The position numbers and the translations under genes were made by a program. The notes under the pieces are model-generated. The model searched no databases, was not told where the DNA came from, and saw only the letters and a program-made list of their open reading frames with translations. Shown here piece by piece: positions 36,093 to 44,543 of a stretch of DNA of 49,840 nt. Within the stretch, counting starts at the first letter, position 1. Each line of letters opens with the position of its first letter. Source of the DNA: Bernardetia sp. (GTDB taxonomy: Bacteria; Bacteroidota; Bacteroidia; Cytophagales; Bernardetiaceae); contig NZ_JAHDIG010000006.1 in assembly GCF_020630935.1 (NCBI RefSeq), forward strand, positions 62,203 to 112,042, in the 5' to 3' direction.

Positions 36093-37034
36093 CTACTGTT
36101 CGTTTTCAGATTTGACAACGATACGAACGCCATTTTCTTTTGTGTCGCTTATTGTTTTTATTGTATCACCCTTTATTACAGATGCAACGTTTTCTTTCCG
36201 TCTAGTAGTGTCCCCAGTTCTTGGACTTTGTAGAGGGACAGAGCTCACAATAATTTTTACATCAGCTTCTGAATTATCTGTATTTTGAGAAGTACTTTGG
36301 GTTTCTGATGTACTATTTTGGGTAGAATCTTTTTCTAAGTTTTCAATAGGAACTTTTGTATCTTCATAACTATCCATTTCCTTAGTTGTGCTGTCTTCTC
36401 CTAAAAAAGATTCAAATTTTTTATGGAAATCATTGGCTCTTTTCAATAATCCTTTTCTGTATTTCTGCATCTGTGGAGAGGCTGTTTTATTATAAATATA
36501 GTTTTTACGCTGTTTTAAAAGCCAATCCCACATTTGTTTTTTAGGCTGCGATTCAATAGCATTAATAGTCTGCTGATTGAGTTTTCCTGTAACATTCAAT
36601 CCTCTAAATCCATCTGCTTTCAACCTTTGCTGGATGTATTTTATAGATGCTGGGGCAGCATAATACATTTCTGCAAAAAAAGCTGCGATAGCCAAATCTT
36701 CTATATTGTTTGCTCCAGACATGTACCAAAACTGCTCACGAATTTTGAAAACGTCATCGTCTGTCAAATACCTAAAACGCTGTGTAGTTTTGGGTAAATT
36801 AAATGTATCTGCCATGGCTAAAAACGTTTTCCATTCTATACTTCTGCTCACATAACGATAGCTATCTATATCGTCTGGATTGGGACGAATCGTGTCAATC
36901 TTATTTCCTGCATATTCTTCTACATGAGTAATCCAAGCATTATAAGTTTGCTTATGAGATTGACTGACTTTTATAATTCCGTAGGCTGCAATGGAAGAAA
37001 TCGAAGCAATAAAAAGAACAAGAAGCGTTTTCAT
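36093..37034 (-). CDS. GH108-like muramidase with peptidoglycan-binding domain
   Basis: A 313-residue protein with an N-terminal signal or anchor (about 1-20), then a domain similar to GH108/TtsA-type N-acetylmuramidases: HVEEYAGNK aligns with the HEGGYVND active-site segment and keeps a Glu (E39/E40) while losing the GG. LTDDDVFKIREQFWY matches the motif before the substrate groove. RLKADGFRGLNVTGKLNQQT is a PG_binding_3-like repeat, and YRKGLLKRANDFHK matches the family end. The last 90 residues are Ser/Thr/Asp-rich and probably disordered. It should act on peptidoglycan in the periplasm, but the changed catalytic motif leaves activity in doubt. It is not part of a phage. Confidence 0.65.
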   Translation of the reverse strand: MKTLLVLFIASISSIAAYGIIKVSQSHKQTYNAWITHVEEYAGNKIDTIRPNPDDIDSYRYVSRSIEWKTFLAMADTFNLPKTTQRFRYLTDDDVFKIREQFWYMSGANNIEDLAIAAFFAEMYYAAPASIKYIQQRLKADGFRGLNVTGKLNQQTINAIESQPKKQMWDWLLKQRKNYIYNKTASPQMQKYRKGLLKRANDFHKKFESFLGEDSTTKEMDSYEDTKVPIENLEKDSTQNSTSETQSTSQNTDNSEADVKIIVSSVPLQSPRTGDTTRRKENVASVIKGDTIKTISDTKENGVRIVVKSENEQ

Positions 37035-37221
37035 GGAGAACTGTTTTAGTTGAAAAAATGGAAATTCGTTTTACTTTTTTAACAAAACGGTATTTTATAG
37101 AGAAAAGTTTTTAAATACTGTATGGTTTGATTGGTAAATGATTGATAGGATTTTTAAGCTGAAAGCCAAGATAATAAATACATTATAATTTATTTTTTGC
37201 TAATTCTATTAAAATAAAATA

Positions 37222-37241
37222 GGTTGAGGTGTACCTCAACC
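37222..37241 (-). terminator. Palindromic terminator of rimK
   Basis: A perfect 20-bp palindrome (GGTTGAGGTG / TACCTCAACC) followed on the minus strand by TATTTTATTTT, 76 bp after the rimK stop. A second hairpin, AGCTAATT-TTT-AATTAGCT (37258-37276), lies between it and the gene. Confidence 0.65.
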
Positions 37242-37316
37242 CGACCAAAAATTGATAAGCTAATTTTTAATTAGCTGCACTGACTTTCAGGTGTTCATTG
37301 TAAACTTTTCATTCAA

Positions 37317-38192
37317 TTAGTCTACATTTCTTTCCATATATTTTATAATATCGTTGGCAATATCTCTGCCTGTGGCTTTTTCTATGCCTTCCAACCCTGG
37401 GGAAGAATTGACTTCCAAAATCAAAGGTCCTCTAGCCGATTGCAACATATCCACACCAGCAATTCCTAAGCCCAAAACTCTAGCTGCTTTCAAGGCTGCA
37501 TTTTCTTCTTGGTCTGTCAGTTCTATGATATTTGCGCTTCCTCCTCTGTGAAGGTTAGAACGAAACTCACCTTCTTTTCCTTGTCTTTTCATTGCTCCTA
37601 CTACCATTCCTCCTACTACAAACACACGAATATCTGCACCTCCTGCCTCTTTGATAAATTCTTGTGCAATTACACGAGCTTTAAGTCCGTTGAAGGCTTC
37701 AAGCATAGATTCGGCTGTGTTTCGATTATCTGCCAAAACTACGCCTAGTCCTTGTGTTCCTTCCAAAAGTTTGATAACCAGTGGCGCACCTCCAGCTTTA
37801 TCTACCACACTGCTTACGTCTTTTGAATAATTACTAAAAACTGTTTTAGGCAAATCCAGACCTGCACGAGCCAAAATCTGCAAACTTCTTAGCTTGTCTC
37901 TTGAGCGAACTAAAGCCTGCGATTCGATGGCTGTAAAAACTTTCATCATCTCAAACTGACGCACTACTGCTGTTCCAAAGAAAGTTACAGAAGCTCCAAT
38001 TCTTGGAATAACTCCATCTACGCCTGTTATTTCTTCTCCTTTATAAATTATGCTAGGCTTCTTTTTTTGAATGACCAAATCACATTTTGTATGGTCTATA
38101 ATAACCATTTCGTGTCCTTTTTTTTCTCCTGCTTCAACAAGTCTTTGTGTAGAATAAAGGTGTTTGTTTGCCGATAAGATGGCTAATTTCAT
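37317..38192 (-). CDS. rimK: RimK-type ATP-grasp ligase (ribosomal S6 / alpha-glutamate ligase)
   Basis: A 291-residue ATP-grasp enzyme. Shown by [20 protein letters not shown], the glycine-rich [12 protein letters not shown] loop, [16 protein letters not shown] and the metal/ATP site E260-V-N262 in [21 protein letters not shown] is also RimK-like. E. coli RimK adds glutamate residues to the C-terminus of ribosomal protein S6 and makes poly-alpha-glutamate. The length and motif set agree with true RimK. It is a single gene; no RimK-associated protease or S6 gene is near. It acts in the cytosol. Confidence 0.92.
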   Translation of the reverse strand: MKLAILSANKHLYSTQRLVEAGEKKGHEMVIIDHTKCDLVIQKKKPSIIYKGEEITGVDGVIPRIGASVTFFGTAVVRQFEMMKVFTAIESQALVRSRDKLRSLQILARAGLDLPKTVFSNYSKDVSSVVDKAGGAPLVIKLLEGTQGLGVVLADNRNTAESMLEAFNGLKARVIAQEFIKEAGGADIRVFVVGGMVVGAMKRQGKEGEFRSNLHRGGSANIIELTDQEENAALKAARVLGLGIAGVDMLQSARGPLILEVNSSPGLEGIEKATGRDIANDIIKYMERNVD

Positions 38193-38264
38193 GATTTTTG
38201 TTTTAATAAGATTTTGTTGTGAATTAATACTTGAAAAGATAGGAATTAATATTTCAAATACAAA

Positions 38265-38300
38265 AAAAGCGACTTTCTTCGTAATAAAGAAGTCGCTTTT
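38265..38300 (-). terminator. Terminator after the 38331 gene
   Basis: Inverted repeat AAAAGCGACTT (38265-38275) / AAGTCGCTTTT (38290-38300); on the minus strand the stem is followed by a run of seven Ts. It lies 31 bp after the stop at 38331 and upstream of rimK, so rimK must use its own promoter. Confidence 0.85.
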
Positions 38301-38330
38301 GAGTAAATAAGTAAGTCAGACGTGTTTTTC

Positions 38331-38945
38331 TTATAACCTCATCATTTTTGGATACTTATATATAGCATACGCAATAGAAGCTGCTGCATGGCGTACAAAT
38401 GTATCTGAAAAATTAGGATTCAGAGCTGTTTTTTCTTTGAACTGTGCTGCTGATAGTCCGTGATTGTTGTCTTCAAATTTAGCCATTTGTCCTGTTGCTT
38501 GATAATCTACTGAACCATCTTTTTTATAGGTAATTCTTAACATCGTTTTTCTATCCAAATCCCACTTATAGCCTTTGTTTACAGAATAAAATATCTTGAT
38601 AACATAATCTCCAGTAGTGCTTCTATTATCTATAGCTACCATTGTCGTATTATAGACAAGATTAGATTTTCCTCCTTTTTCTCTGTGTACAAAATAGGTA
38701 TATTGTCCTGGACGTGCCGAGCGTTCTAGTTCCCACTTATACTTTACGCCTTTTCTTGTCAGATAACCACGAGGGTTTTTTGTGTTTATATCGTTTAGGT
38801 CACTGTTTAGGTTAGTGAAAATATCGTTGTAATACTGATGAAAAGAAGTTGTTGCATAGCTGTTTCCAATAAAAAATACAAAAGCAAAAGCTAATACCAT
38901 TTTTTGAGCTAATCTTATTGTAGAATTTGTTACTAAATTTTTCAT
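38331..38945 (-). CDS. Secreted protein of unknown function
   Basis: A 204-residue protein with a signal peptide (about 1-31, ending NSYA) and a mature part with LTRKGVKYKWELERSARPG, TYFVHREKGGKSNLVYNTTM and KMLRITYKKDGSVDYQATGQ. It looks like a small beta-rich exported domain; no family is recognised. It is flanked by its own strong terminator and a 161-bp empty 5' region. Confidence 0.7.
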   Translation of the reverse strand: MKNLVTNSTIRLAQKMVLAFAFVFFIGNSYATTSFHQYYNDIFTNLNSDLNDINTKNPRGYLTRKGVKYKWELERSARPGQYTYFVHREKGGKSNLVYNTTMVAIDNRSTTGDYVIKIFYSVNKGYKWDLDRKTMLRITYKKDGSVDYQATGQMAKFEDNNHGLSAAQFKEKTALNPNFSDTFVRHAAASIAYAIYKYPKMMRL

Positions 38946-39106
38946 AGAGTGAAGGAAGGTTTTAGGGTAAGAATAGTAAAATTTCTAAAATCTGAAAATA
39001 TAAAGTAAGTAAGTAGAATCAAATTTCTTAATTGTTATATCTCAATAAAAACACAAACCACGCCAACAATCCGATTTTAGAGAAAAAATGTAATAAATGT
39101 ATCTTT

Positions 39107-39919
39107 TTAATTTAATTTTAACTTGTTAAAGTGCAATTTTATGTCTTTTTGAAGCTCTTTAAGATAAGAAACTGTATGCTTTAGTCTGCTTCCGTACCAC
39201 GAAAAAAGCTCTCCATCGACTACTCTAATATAAGCATTCGGTAAAACTTGAGCAAACTCTTTTATATCTTTCTCCTTGAAAGGATAAGGTTCGGAAGAAA
39301 GCAATACAATTTGAGGGTTGAGATTTTTAATCTCATCAAGAGTAAGAGTTGGATAGCGATTTTCTGTAATTACATTTTCTAAATTTGTACGCTTCAAAAT
39401 ATCATTGATAAAAGTATCTTGTCCTATGCTCATATAAGGTTCTTTCCAAATAAAATACAGAGTTGTGTAGCTATTTTTAGTTGAATTTTCTAAGGCGTTA
39501 AAATTTAAAATTAGTTTGTCTGTCAGTTCTTTGCCTTCTTCTTGTTTGCCTACTATTTCTGAAACATCTGAAATCATTTCAAGAGTAGAATTCAAATCAT
39601 CTACATCACTTATCCAAACAGGAAACTGTTTTTCCAATGCTTCAATGCCTTCCTTGTAGTTTTCTTCTTTGTTGGCAATAATCAAATCTGGCTTTAGATT
39701 AGCTATTTTCTCAACATCAAAATCTTTTGTTCCTCCTATCTTGGTTACTTTTTTTACTTTTTCTCTTGGGTGAATACAGTATTTCGTAATTCCTACAATG
39801 TTTTCTTCTACTCCTAAATCAAAAAGAAGCTCTGTCTGTGAAGGAACGAGCGAAACAATGCGTTTTGGTATTTCTTTAATTTCTATTTTTCTGTCTAACT
39901 GGTCTGTGTAAATGGGCAT
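39107..39919 (-). CDS. BtuF/helical-backbone metal-receptor family protein lacking a signal peptide
   Basis: A 270-residue protein of the helical-backbone (BtuF/FhuD-like) binding-protein family: RIVSLVPSQTELLFDLG opens the first lobe, KYCIHPREKVKKVTKIGGTKDF and LKPDLIIANKEENY follow, and the second lobe has YMSIGQDTFINDIL and LNPQIVLLSSEPYPFKEKD. Normally these proteins are periplasmic and feed cobalamin, haem or siderophore to an ABC importer. Here neither a signal peptide nor a lipobox exists (ATG at 39919; the only alternative is a TTG three codons earlier), and no permease or ATPase is adjacent. Such signal-less versions occur in Bacteroidota; the ligand is unknown. Confidence 0.8.
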   Translation of the reverse strand: MPIYTDQLDRKIEIKEIPKRIVSLVPSQTELLFDLGVEENIVGITKYCIHPREKVKKVTKIGGTKDFDVEKIANLKPDLIIANKEENYKEGIEALEKQFPVWISDVDDLNSTLEMISDVSEIVGKQEEGKELTDKLILNFNALENSTKNSYTTLYFIWKEPYMSIGQDTFINDILKRTNLENVITENRYPTLTLDEIKNLNPQIVLLSSEPYPFKEKDIKEFAQVLPNAYIRVVDGELFSWYGSRLKHTVSYLKELQKDIKLHFNKLKLN

Positions 39920-39974
39920 TTTTGACAAATTGGTAAATGGTTTTTATAAAAAAGATAACTACCTGCTTTTTTAT

Positions 39975-40311
39975 ATTTCGTTGCGCTGCAACTTTCAAAA
40001 TACTTGTAATGACTCATTTCTACAAATATTGTGTTGCGCTGCAACATTTTTAGACTACTTATTTGATGAAAGTATTTTTTCAAGATACCAGTTGCAGAGC
40101 AACCTGATGTTTGTAGAAGAGCATAGATAAATTGGAATAGAGTTGTAGCACTAGGGTAAACGCACGAAAAAAAAGTATAGCCATTTAAATCAAATAGAAG
40201 GTCTTTTTTACTTTGATTATTTAGATTACTCTGACAAGTAAAGTTTATTTAAAGCTAAGTGAGCTAGTATAAAAAGTTTCGTGCGTTTACCCTATTGTAG
40301 CACAACGAAAT
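39975..40311. repeat. Fold-back intergenic repeat, copy 2 (interrupted)
   Basis: Outer arms are ATTTCGTTGCGCTGCAAC (39975-39992) and GTTGTAGCACAACGAAAT. The latter is split by a 143-bp insert (40152-40294) plus its 9-bp target duplication, so the pieces are 40142-40151 and 40304-40311; 16 of 18 bases pair. Inner arms of 31 bp (40015-40045 and 40091-40121) pair at about 24 positions. It contains three 13-mers of type GTTGC-NNN-GCAAC (39979, 40033, 40091). Together with the insert it explains most of the 531-bp gap between 39919 and 40460; no gene is seen there. Confidence 0.75.
40143..40303. mobile_element. 143-bp MITE-like element with 18-bp TIRs and 9-bp target duplication
   Basis: The insert 40152-40294 has perfect 18-bp terminal inverted repeats (TAGGGTAAACGCACGAAA at the left, its exact reverse complement at the right), flanked by exact 9-bp direct repeats TTGTAGCAC at 40143-40151 and 40295-40303. 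It encodes nothing; the interior is AT-rich. Removing the insert and one duplication rebuilds GTTGTAGCACAACGAAAT, the terminal arm of the surrounding repeat, which is seen uninterrupted in copy 1. It is therefore a non-autonomous element presumably moved by a transposase elsewhere; the IS family is not identified (IS1, IS4 and IS256 families make duplications of about this size). Confidence 0.85.
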
Positions 40312-40459
40312 GTCATAAATTCAAAATTTTATTATCATATTACAAGAGAGTTTTATCATATTCTTGCCACCGACAATAATCTCATTAAAACTACAAAATA
40401 TTCCTACCTTGTTTCCGTTCTCTTATCGACTATTTGATTTGTTCCTATCTTCTCCTCAG

Positions 40460-42100
40460 ATGAAAATTATAAAAAATTCACAACCAGTTGTTTATTCTGT
40501 ATTATTAATAATTTTGATATTCAAAGTTAGTGCTATTTCTGCTCAAGATGCTAATTTGCTTCCACGTATTTTGCAACATCCAGATTCTGCACAAATTGAA
40601 GCGATAAATGTCTTGAACTCAAAAGGCAGAGAAACGAATCTTTCTGTTACACCAGATGGAAAATATTTATTTTTTATGAGTAGCCGAGGAGGGGAAGCGT
40701 GGTCGGTGCGTTCTGGAATGTATAAAAATCAAGTGCGCTACGATGGAGATATTTATTTTTCAAAAAAAGACCACAACGGCAACTGGACGGAAGCTAAAAA
40801 TTTAAAAGGCATCAATAGTTCTTCGGGGGAAGATGAGCCTTTTGTAACCCAAGACGGACAGCAAGTAGTTTTTCAGTCGTGGAGACGAAACTGGGTAGCC
40901 GAAGGAGGTCCTTATTATCAAGCTAAAGCAAAGGGCAATACGTGGACAGGAATGAGAGGATTGGGAGAAGGAATAAACCAATTTTTTAGAAGAGAATTTT
41001 CAAAATATGGAGGATATGCAACTGATGGAATGAGCGTTTCTTCGGATATGAACTGTTTTATTGTGGCTGCTGGAGCAAATTATAATGGTGATATGGATTT
41101 GTATTGGAGCAAAAAAGACTCTACTGGAAAATGGTCTTTGTGTGAGCAAATGCCAATTTCTACGCCAAAAGATGAGCGTTCGGTGTTTTTAGCTGCTGAT
41201 AACAAAACGATTTACTTTGCTTCTAATGGCTATGGTGGTTTTGGTGGGCTAGATATTTTCAAGGCTGTTTTAGATGAAAATGGCAATGCTTTAGAGATTT
41301 ATAATATTGGTGCGCCCTTCAACACAGAAAAAGACGATTATGGTTTTGTCTTGACGGCTTCTGGAGAGGCTGCTTATTTTGTGAGGGAAGGCGATATTTT
41401 TTATGCAGATTTAATCAATGCCTCGCCAGAGATAAAGCCTTCGCCTGTTTTGCTTTTAGAGGGAAATATAATAGGTTGTGATGGCGAACCCATAGATGCA
41501 AAAGTGAGTTTGTATGATGAAAATGACAGAGAAATTAGTGTTAGCTTTACCAATGCACGCAACAAAGGAGAGTATGTTCTTCTTATTCCGAATCCTCCAA
41601 AAACTAAAAAATCATACAAGCAAATCATAGAAACTACAAAAGGCTTTGATGAAGAACCATCTTTTGAGACGAAAAATGTAGAAATTCCAATTATAAAAAA
41701 ATATACTAAGCTAGAACTAGGAAACACAGCCATAACCGACTGCAAGGAAAATATAATCGAACTAGAAAACGTCTATTTTGCTTTTGATTCGGATAAGTTA
41801 GATGAGAAAGCGATTCAAGTTTTGAAAAAGCTCATAAAAACCTTTGAAAGAAATAGCTCTAAGAATCCCACACAAAAAATTATCTTGACAGGACACACCG
41901 ATTCGAAAGGTAGCAATAACTACAATCAAATTCTGTCTCAAAAAAGACTAGCATCTGTTCAAAATTTCTTAGAAAAGAATGGTATTTCAAGCGCAAAAAT
42001 CAGCATCACACCACAAGGCGAGCAAAGTCCAGCCCAAACCAACACCACCGAAAACGGACGCAGCAAAAACAGACGTGTGGAGATTGTGATACGTAAGTGA
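40460..42100 (+). CDS. PD40 beta-propeller-OmpA family protein
   Basis: A 546-residue exported protein from the ATG at 40460 (signal peptide ending AISA; the frame extends upstream only to a TTG with unlikely sequence). PD40/WD40-like blades: NLSVTPDGKYLFFMSSRGG, EDEPFVTQDGQQVVFQSWRR, DERSVFLAADNKTIYFASNG and YGGFGGLDIFKAV. A carboxypeptidase-regulatory-like segment about residues 340-400 (LEGNIIGCDGEPIDAKVSL) and a C-terminal OmpA domain (VYFAFDSDKLDEKA, GHTDSKGSNNYNQILSQKR). This is the common Bacteroidota envelope architecture, related to T9SS PorE, and should bind peptidoglycan. A hairpin at 42114-42131 follows. Confidence 0.85.
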   Translation: MKIIKNSQPVVYSVLLIILIFKVSAISAQDANLLPRILQHPDSAQIEAINVLNSKGRETNLSVTPDGKYLFFMSSRGGEAWSVRSGMYKNQVRYDGDIYFSKKDHNGNWTEAKNLKGINSSSGEDEPFVTQDGQQVVFQSWRRNWVAEGGPYYQAKAKGNTWTGMRGLGEGINQFFRREFSKYGGYATDGMSVSSDMNCFIVAAGANYNGDMDLYWSKKDSTGKWSLCEQMPISTPKDERSVFLAADNKTIYFASNGYGGFGGLDIFKAVLDENGNALEIYNIGAPFNTEKDDYGFVLTASGEAAYFVREGDIFYADLINASPEIKPSPVLLLEGNIIGCDGEPIDAKVSLYDENDREISVSFTNARNKGEYVLLIPNPPKTKKSYKQIIETTKGFDEEPSFETKNVEIPIIKKYTKLELGNTAITDCKENIIELENVYFAFDSDKLDEKAIQVLKKLIKTFERNSSKNPTQKIILTGHTDSKGSNNYNQILSQKRLASVQNFLEKNGISSAKISITPQGEQSPAQTNTTENGRSKNRRVEIVIRK

Positions 42101-42113
42101 ACGAAAAATGTAG

Positions 42114-42131
42114 CTCACTCTTTAGAGTGAG
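42114..42131 (+). terminator. Hairpin after the PD40-OmpA gene
   Basis: CTCACTC-TTTA-GAGTGAG, a perfect 7-bp stem beginning 13 bp after the stop; no T-run follows, so it may be a weak terminator or mRNA stabiliser. Confidence 0.4.
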
Positions 42132-42155
42132 GAAATAAATGTTTATAAATTAAAA

Positions 42156-43091
42156 ATGGCTATGAAAATCAAAGTTTTGATATTTTTTTCTCTCCTTTTT
42201 TTAGGAATTGGATTTGAGAGTTTTGGGCAAAATTTGGTAAGGGAATATCCTGCTTTTAGAGAGCCTATCATTACTGTTGATACAGTAGAGCTTTCTGTCA
42301 AGGAAAGGGAGAGTCTTCTTAGAAATTGCGAAAAGGTAGGAGTAATAGCAGATAATGATTACAGAGGTTTTGCTAATTATTTATATAGAATAGACAAGAA
42401 AGATTATGATAATTATCATGTCGTAAATGGCTTATTTCAAGACTGGAAATTTGTAGATTCAGATAATAATAAAGATACAGATCTTATATTTTTGTTGAAA
42501 GGACATAACATGCCAGGTGAGGGATATATGTGTGCTATTTGGAAAATCAATAGTGAGGGAACGTTTGATTTACTGAAGTCTTGGGATGGGACAGTCGTGG
42601 AAATTAACAAAAAAAGTGATAACTGCGTTCTAATAAAGGTAATTGAACATGGATGTTGTGCAGACTTTCTTCGCTGTGAAAATGTTTATGAGTATGAAAA
42701 CCAAACACTTAGAAGAAAATACCAACTATGTTATACATATAGGTTTGATTTGGTTGAAGAAAGAATTCCTATAGGTAACATTACAACAACAGATAGTACA
42801 GAACTTTATATAGCTAGTGATAGTATTTTGGTTAAAAGTCGTGCAAAGTTTCCAGGAATTGAAGAACATTATAATTATGAAAATGAATATAAAATAGGAA
42901 GTTATGCTACAATAAAAGCTGATCAAAAAGGAGAATTACTTTTTTATAAGAAGGAAGAAGATATGTATTGGTACTTTGTGGTTTTTTCAAAAGAATCCAT
43001 AAAAAGAATAGTAAGGGGTTGGTGGAGAGGGAATCGAAATGTATCAGGCTGGATAAAATCAGAAAAACCTCTAAAAATTGAATTCAAATAA
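42156..43091 (+). CDS. Secreted protein of unknown function, possible SH3-like end
   Basis: A 311-residue protein with signal peptide (about 1-25, ending ESFGQ); a second Met at residue 3 is an equally good start. The middle has FVDSDNNKDTDLIFLLKG, an Asp-rich turn that could bind Ca2+, and a Cys cluster EHGCCADFLRCENVYEY. The final 70 residues (GSYATIKADQKGELLFYKK, RNVSGWIKSEKPL) resemble a bacterial SH3-type barrel. No family is recognised with confidence. It begins 55 bp after the PD40-OmpA gene. Confidence 0.68.
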   Translation: MAMKIKVLIFFSLLFLGIGFESFGQNLVREYPAFREPIITVDTVELSVKERESLLRNCEKVGVIADNDYRGFANYLYRIDKKDYDNYHVVNGLFQDWKFVDSDNNKDTDLIFLLKGHNMPGEGYMCAIWKINSEGTFDLLKSWDGTVVEINKKSDNCVLIKVIEHGCCADFLRCENVYEYENQTLRRKYQLCYTYRFDLVEERIPIGNITTTDSTELYIASDSILVKSRAKFPGIEEHYNYENEYKIGSYATIKADQKGELLFYKKEEDMYWYFVVFSKESIKRIVRGWWRGNRNVSGWIKSEKPLKIEFK

Positions 43092-43141
43092 AACAGACAA
43101 AAACTAGCCAAGTTTAGCGAATGAGAAGTATGGATTTTTTG

Positions 43142-43167
43142 TAGGGACAATGCACGCATTGTCCCTA
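43142..43167. terminator. Perfect 12-bp stem between convergent genes (REP-like)
   Basis: TAGGGACAATGC-AC-GCATTGTCCCTA, followed by AAGCTTTTT on the plus strand, sits between the convergent stops at 43091 and 43175. It can end transcription both ways. Its length and symmetry are also typical of dispersed REP-like palindromes. Confidence 0.65.
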
Positions 43168-43174
43168 AAGCTTT

Positions 43175-43714
43175 TTATTCCTGCTTGCCAAGCTGTAATT
43201 CTGCAACGAGTTTGATGTCATCAGAAACTACAACTGCACCTTCTTCTGTTTTTACATCCCAAACTAGCCCAAAATCTTGACGTTTTACTTCACCTCTAAG
43301 CTCAAAACCTGCTTTAGTTTGTCCGTATAAGTCTTTTCCCGTTCCCCCATACTCTACTTTGAGTTGGATAGGTTTTGTAATACCTTTAATAGTCATATCA
43401 CCTTCTAAATTATAGGAAGAATCAGAACCATTTTTCTTGAAGGTTGTAGATTTGAATTTAATGGTAGGGTACTTTTCTGCTTCAAAAAAATCTTTGGAGC
43501 GCAAATGTTCATCACGCTGTTCTACACCTGTATCAATGCTATCTACTTTTGCTTCAAACGAAATAGTAGCATCTTCAAAATTGTCTTTCTCATCATTTTC
43601 TTTTTCTAGTTTGCCAGAAAACTCTAAAAAAGAGCCTGTAACAGTTGTAATTACCATGTGTTTGGCTTTAAACTGAATTTCAGAGTGCATTGGGTCTATT
43701 GTCCAAGTTGACAT
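43175..43714 (-). CDS. YceI family lipid-binding protein
   Basis: A 179-residue protein of the YceI lipocalin-like fold that binds long isoprenoid chains. It begins WTIDPMHSEIQFKAKHMVIT and has GSFLEFSGKLE, HLRSKDFFEAEKYPTIKFKS, GDMTIKGITKPIQLKVEYGG and KRQDFGLVWD, all family motifs. No signal peptide is present, so this copy is predicted cytosolic, unlike E. coli YceI. It is convergent with the secreted-protein gene and divergent from tspO. Confidence 0.9.
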   Translation of the reverse strand: MSTWTIDPMHSEIQFKAKHMVITTVTGSFLEFSGKLEKENDEKDNFEDATISFEAKVDSIDTGVEQRDEHLRSKDFFEAEKYPTIKFKSTTFKKNGSDSSYNLEGDMTIKGITKPIQLKVEYGGTGKDLYGQTKAGFELRGEVKRQDFGLVWDVKTEEGAVVVSDDIKLVAELQLGKQE

Positions 43715-43837
43715 AAAAATAGGGGGTTAGTTTAAAAAATAGTTGTTTATATGGACAGAACAAATGAAGGTTCAAAATGTTATTAATTTGTTAAAAAGAG
43801 ACAAAAATTATTTTTTCACCTTTATTTTTTTAAGTAC

Positions 43838-44353
43838 ATGCAAAATAAGAACTCGTTTATTATCAAAGCTGTTGTTCTGATTGTTATTTGTGAAATTGTT
43901 GGAGTTATTGCTGGTGTAGCAACTTCTGACGGAGTTACGGATTGGTTCAGAACTATCGAAAAGCCCTTTTTCAATCCTCCTAGTTGGCTTTTTGCACCTG
44001 TTTGGACGGTATTATATTTTTTGATGGGACTTGCTGCTGCACTCGTTTGGCACAAGGGAACATCAGATGGAAAATATTCGCTTTCTGACATGAAAAAAAA
44101 TAATGTTCAGATTGCACTAGGTCTGTTTGCTATACAATTGATACTAAATTTCTTTTGGTCATTTATTTTCTTTAAACATCAAATGCTTTTCTTAGCTTTT
44201 ATAGAGATTATTACGCTTCTTGGCTTTGTGGTTTTGACAACAATTCATTTTTACAGAATTTATAAGCCTGCTAGTTTTTTGCTGTTCCCATATATTTTGT
44301 GGGTTAGTTTTGCTAGTGTACTTAATTTCTCTATTTGGTGGCTGAATAAATGA
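43838..44353 (+). CDS. tspO: TspO/MBR family tryptophan-rich membrane protein
   Basis: A 171-residue inner-membrane protein with five hydrophobic helices and TspO motifs: FFNPPSWLFAPVWTVLYFLMG, AALVWHKG, LNFFWSFIFF and the final VSFASVLNFSIWWLN. TspO proteins bind porphyrins and cholesterol-like ligands and are linked to stress and photo-oxidation responses. An insertion of about 20 residues after the first pair of helices (KGTSDGKYSLSDMKKN) makes it slightly longer than the usual 150-160. Start at ATG 43838; it is divergent from the YceI gene. Confidence 0.9.
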   Translation: MQNKNSFIIKAVVLIVICEIVGVIAGVATSDGVTDWFRTIEKPFFNPPSWLFAPVWTVLYFLMGLAAALVWHKGTSDGKYSLSDMKKNNVQIALGLFAIQLILNFFWSFIFFKHQMLFLAFIEIITLLGFVVLTTIHFYRIYKPASFLLFPYILWVSFASVLNFSIWWLNK

Positions 44354-44476
44354 ATGGTTAATTATGAAGGACTTAGGTTAGCTTTTTTGGAAATGAATGC
44401 AAATAAAAATAATGTAGCATATACTTTAGTGTGCAAAATCTTAATCTAGTTCAAGATTTTTGATTTATCTAGTTCA

Positions 44477-44507
44477 TTTTTAAACACTTTCTTTTGAAGT
44501 AGTTTTG
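44477..44507 (+). promoter_or_regulatory. Candidate promoter of the dehydrogenase gene
   Basis: TAGTTTTG (44500-44507) fits TAnnTTTG, with TTTT 19 bp upstream (44477-44480) near the TTTG -33 box. Transcription would start about 44514 and give a leader of about 115 nt containing the inverted repeats at 44544-44594. Confidence 0.45.
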
Positions 44508-44543
44508 TAGAAAATGAAACATAAACGTACTTGGCTTCTTGAA

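Noticed and set aside
40364-40459. TTG start giving a longer PD40-OmpA protein
   Set aside because: A signal peptide follows directly from the ATG at 40460; the upstream residues show no coding character.
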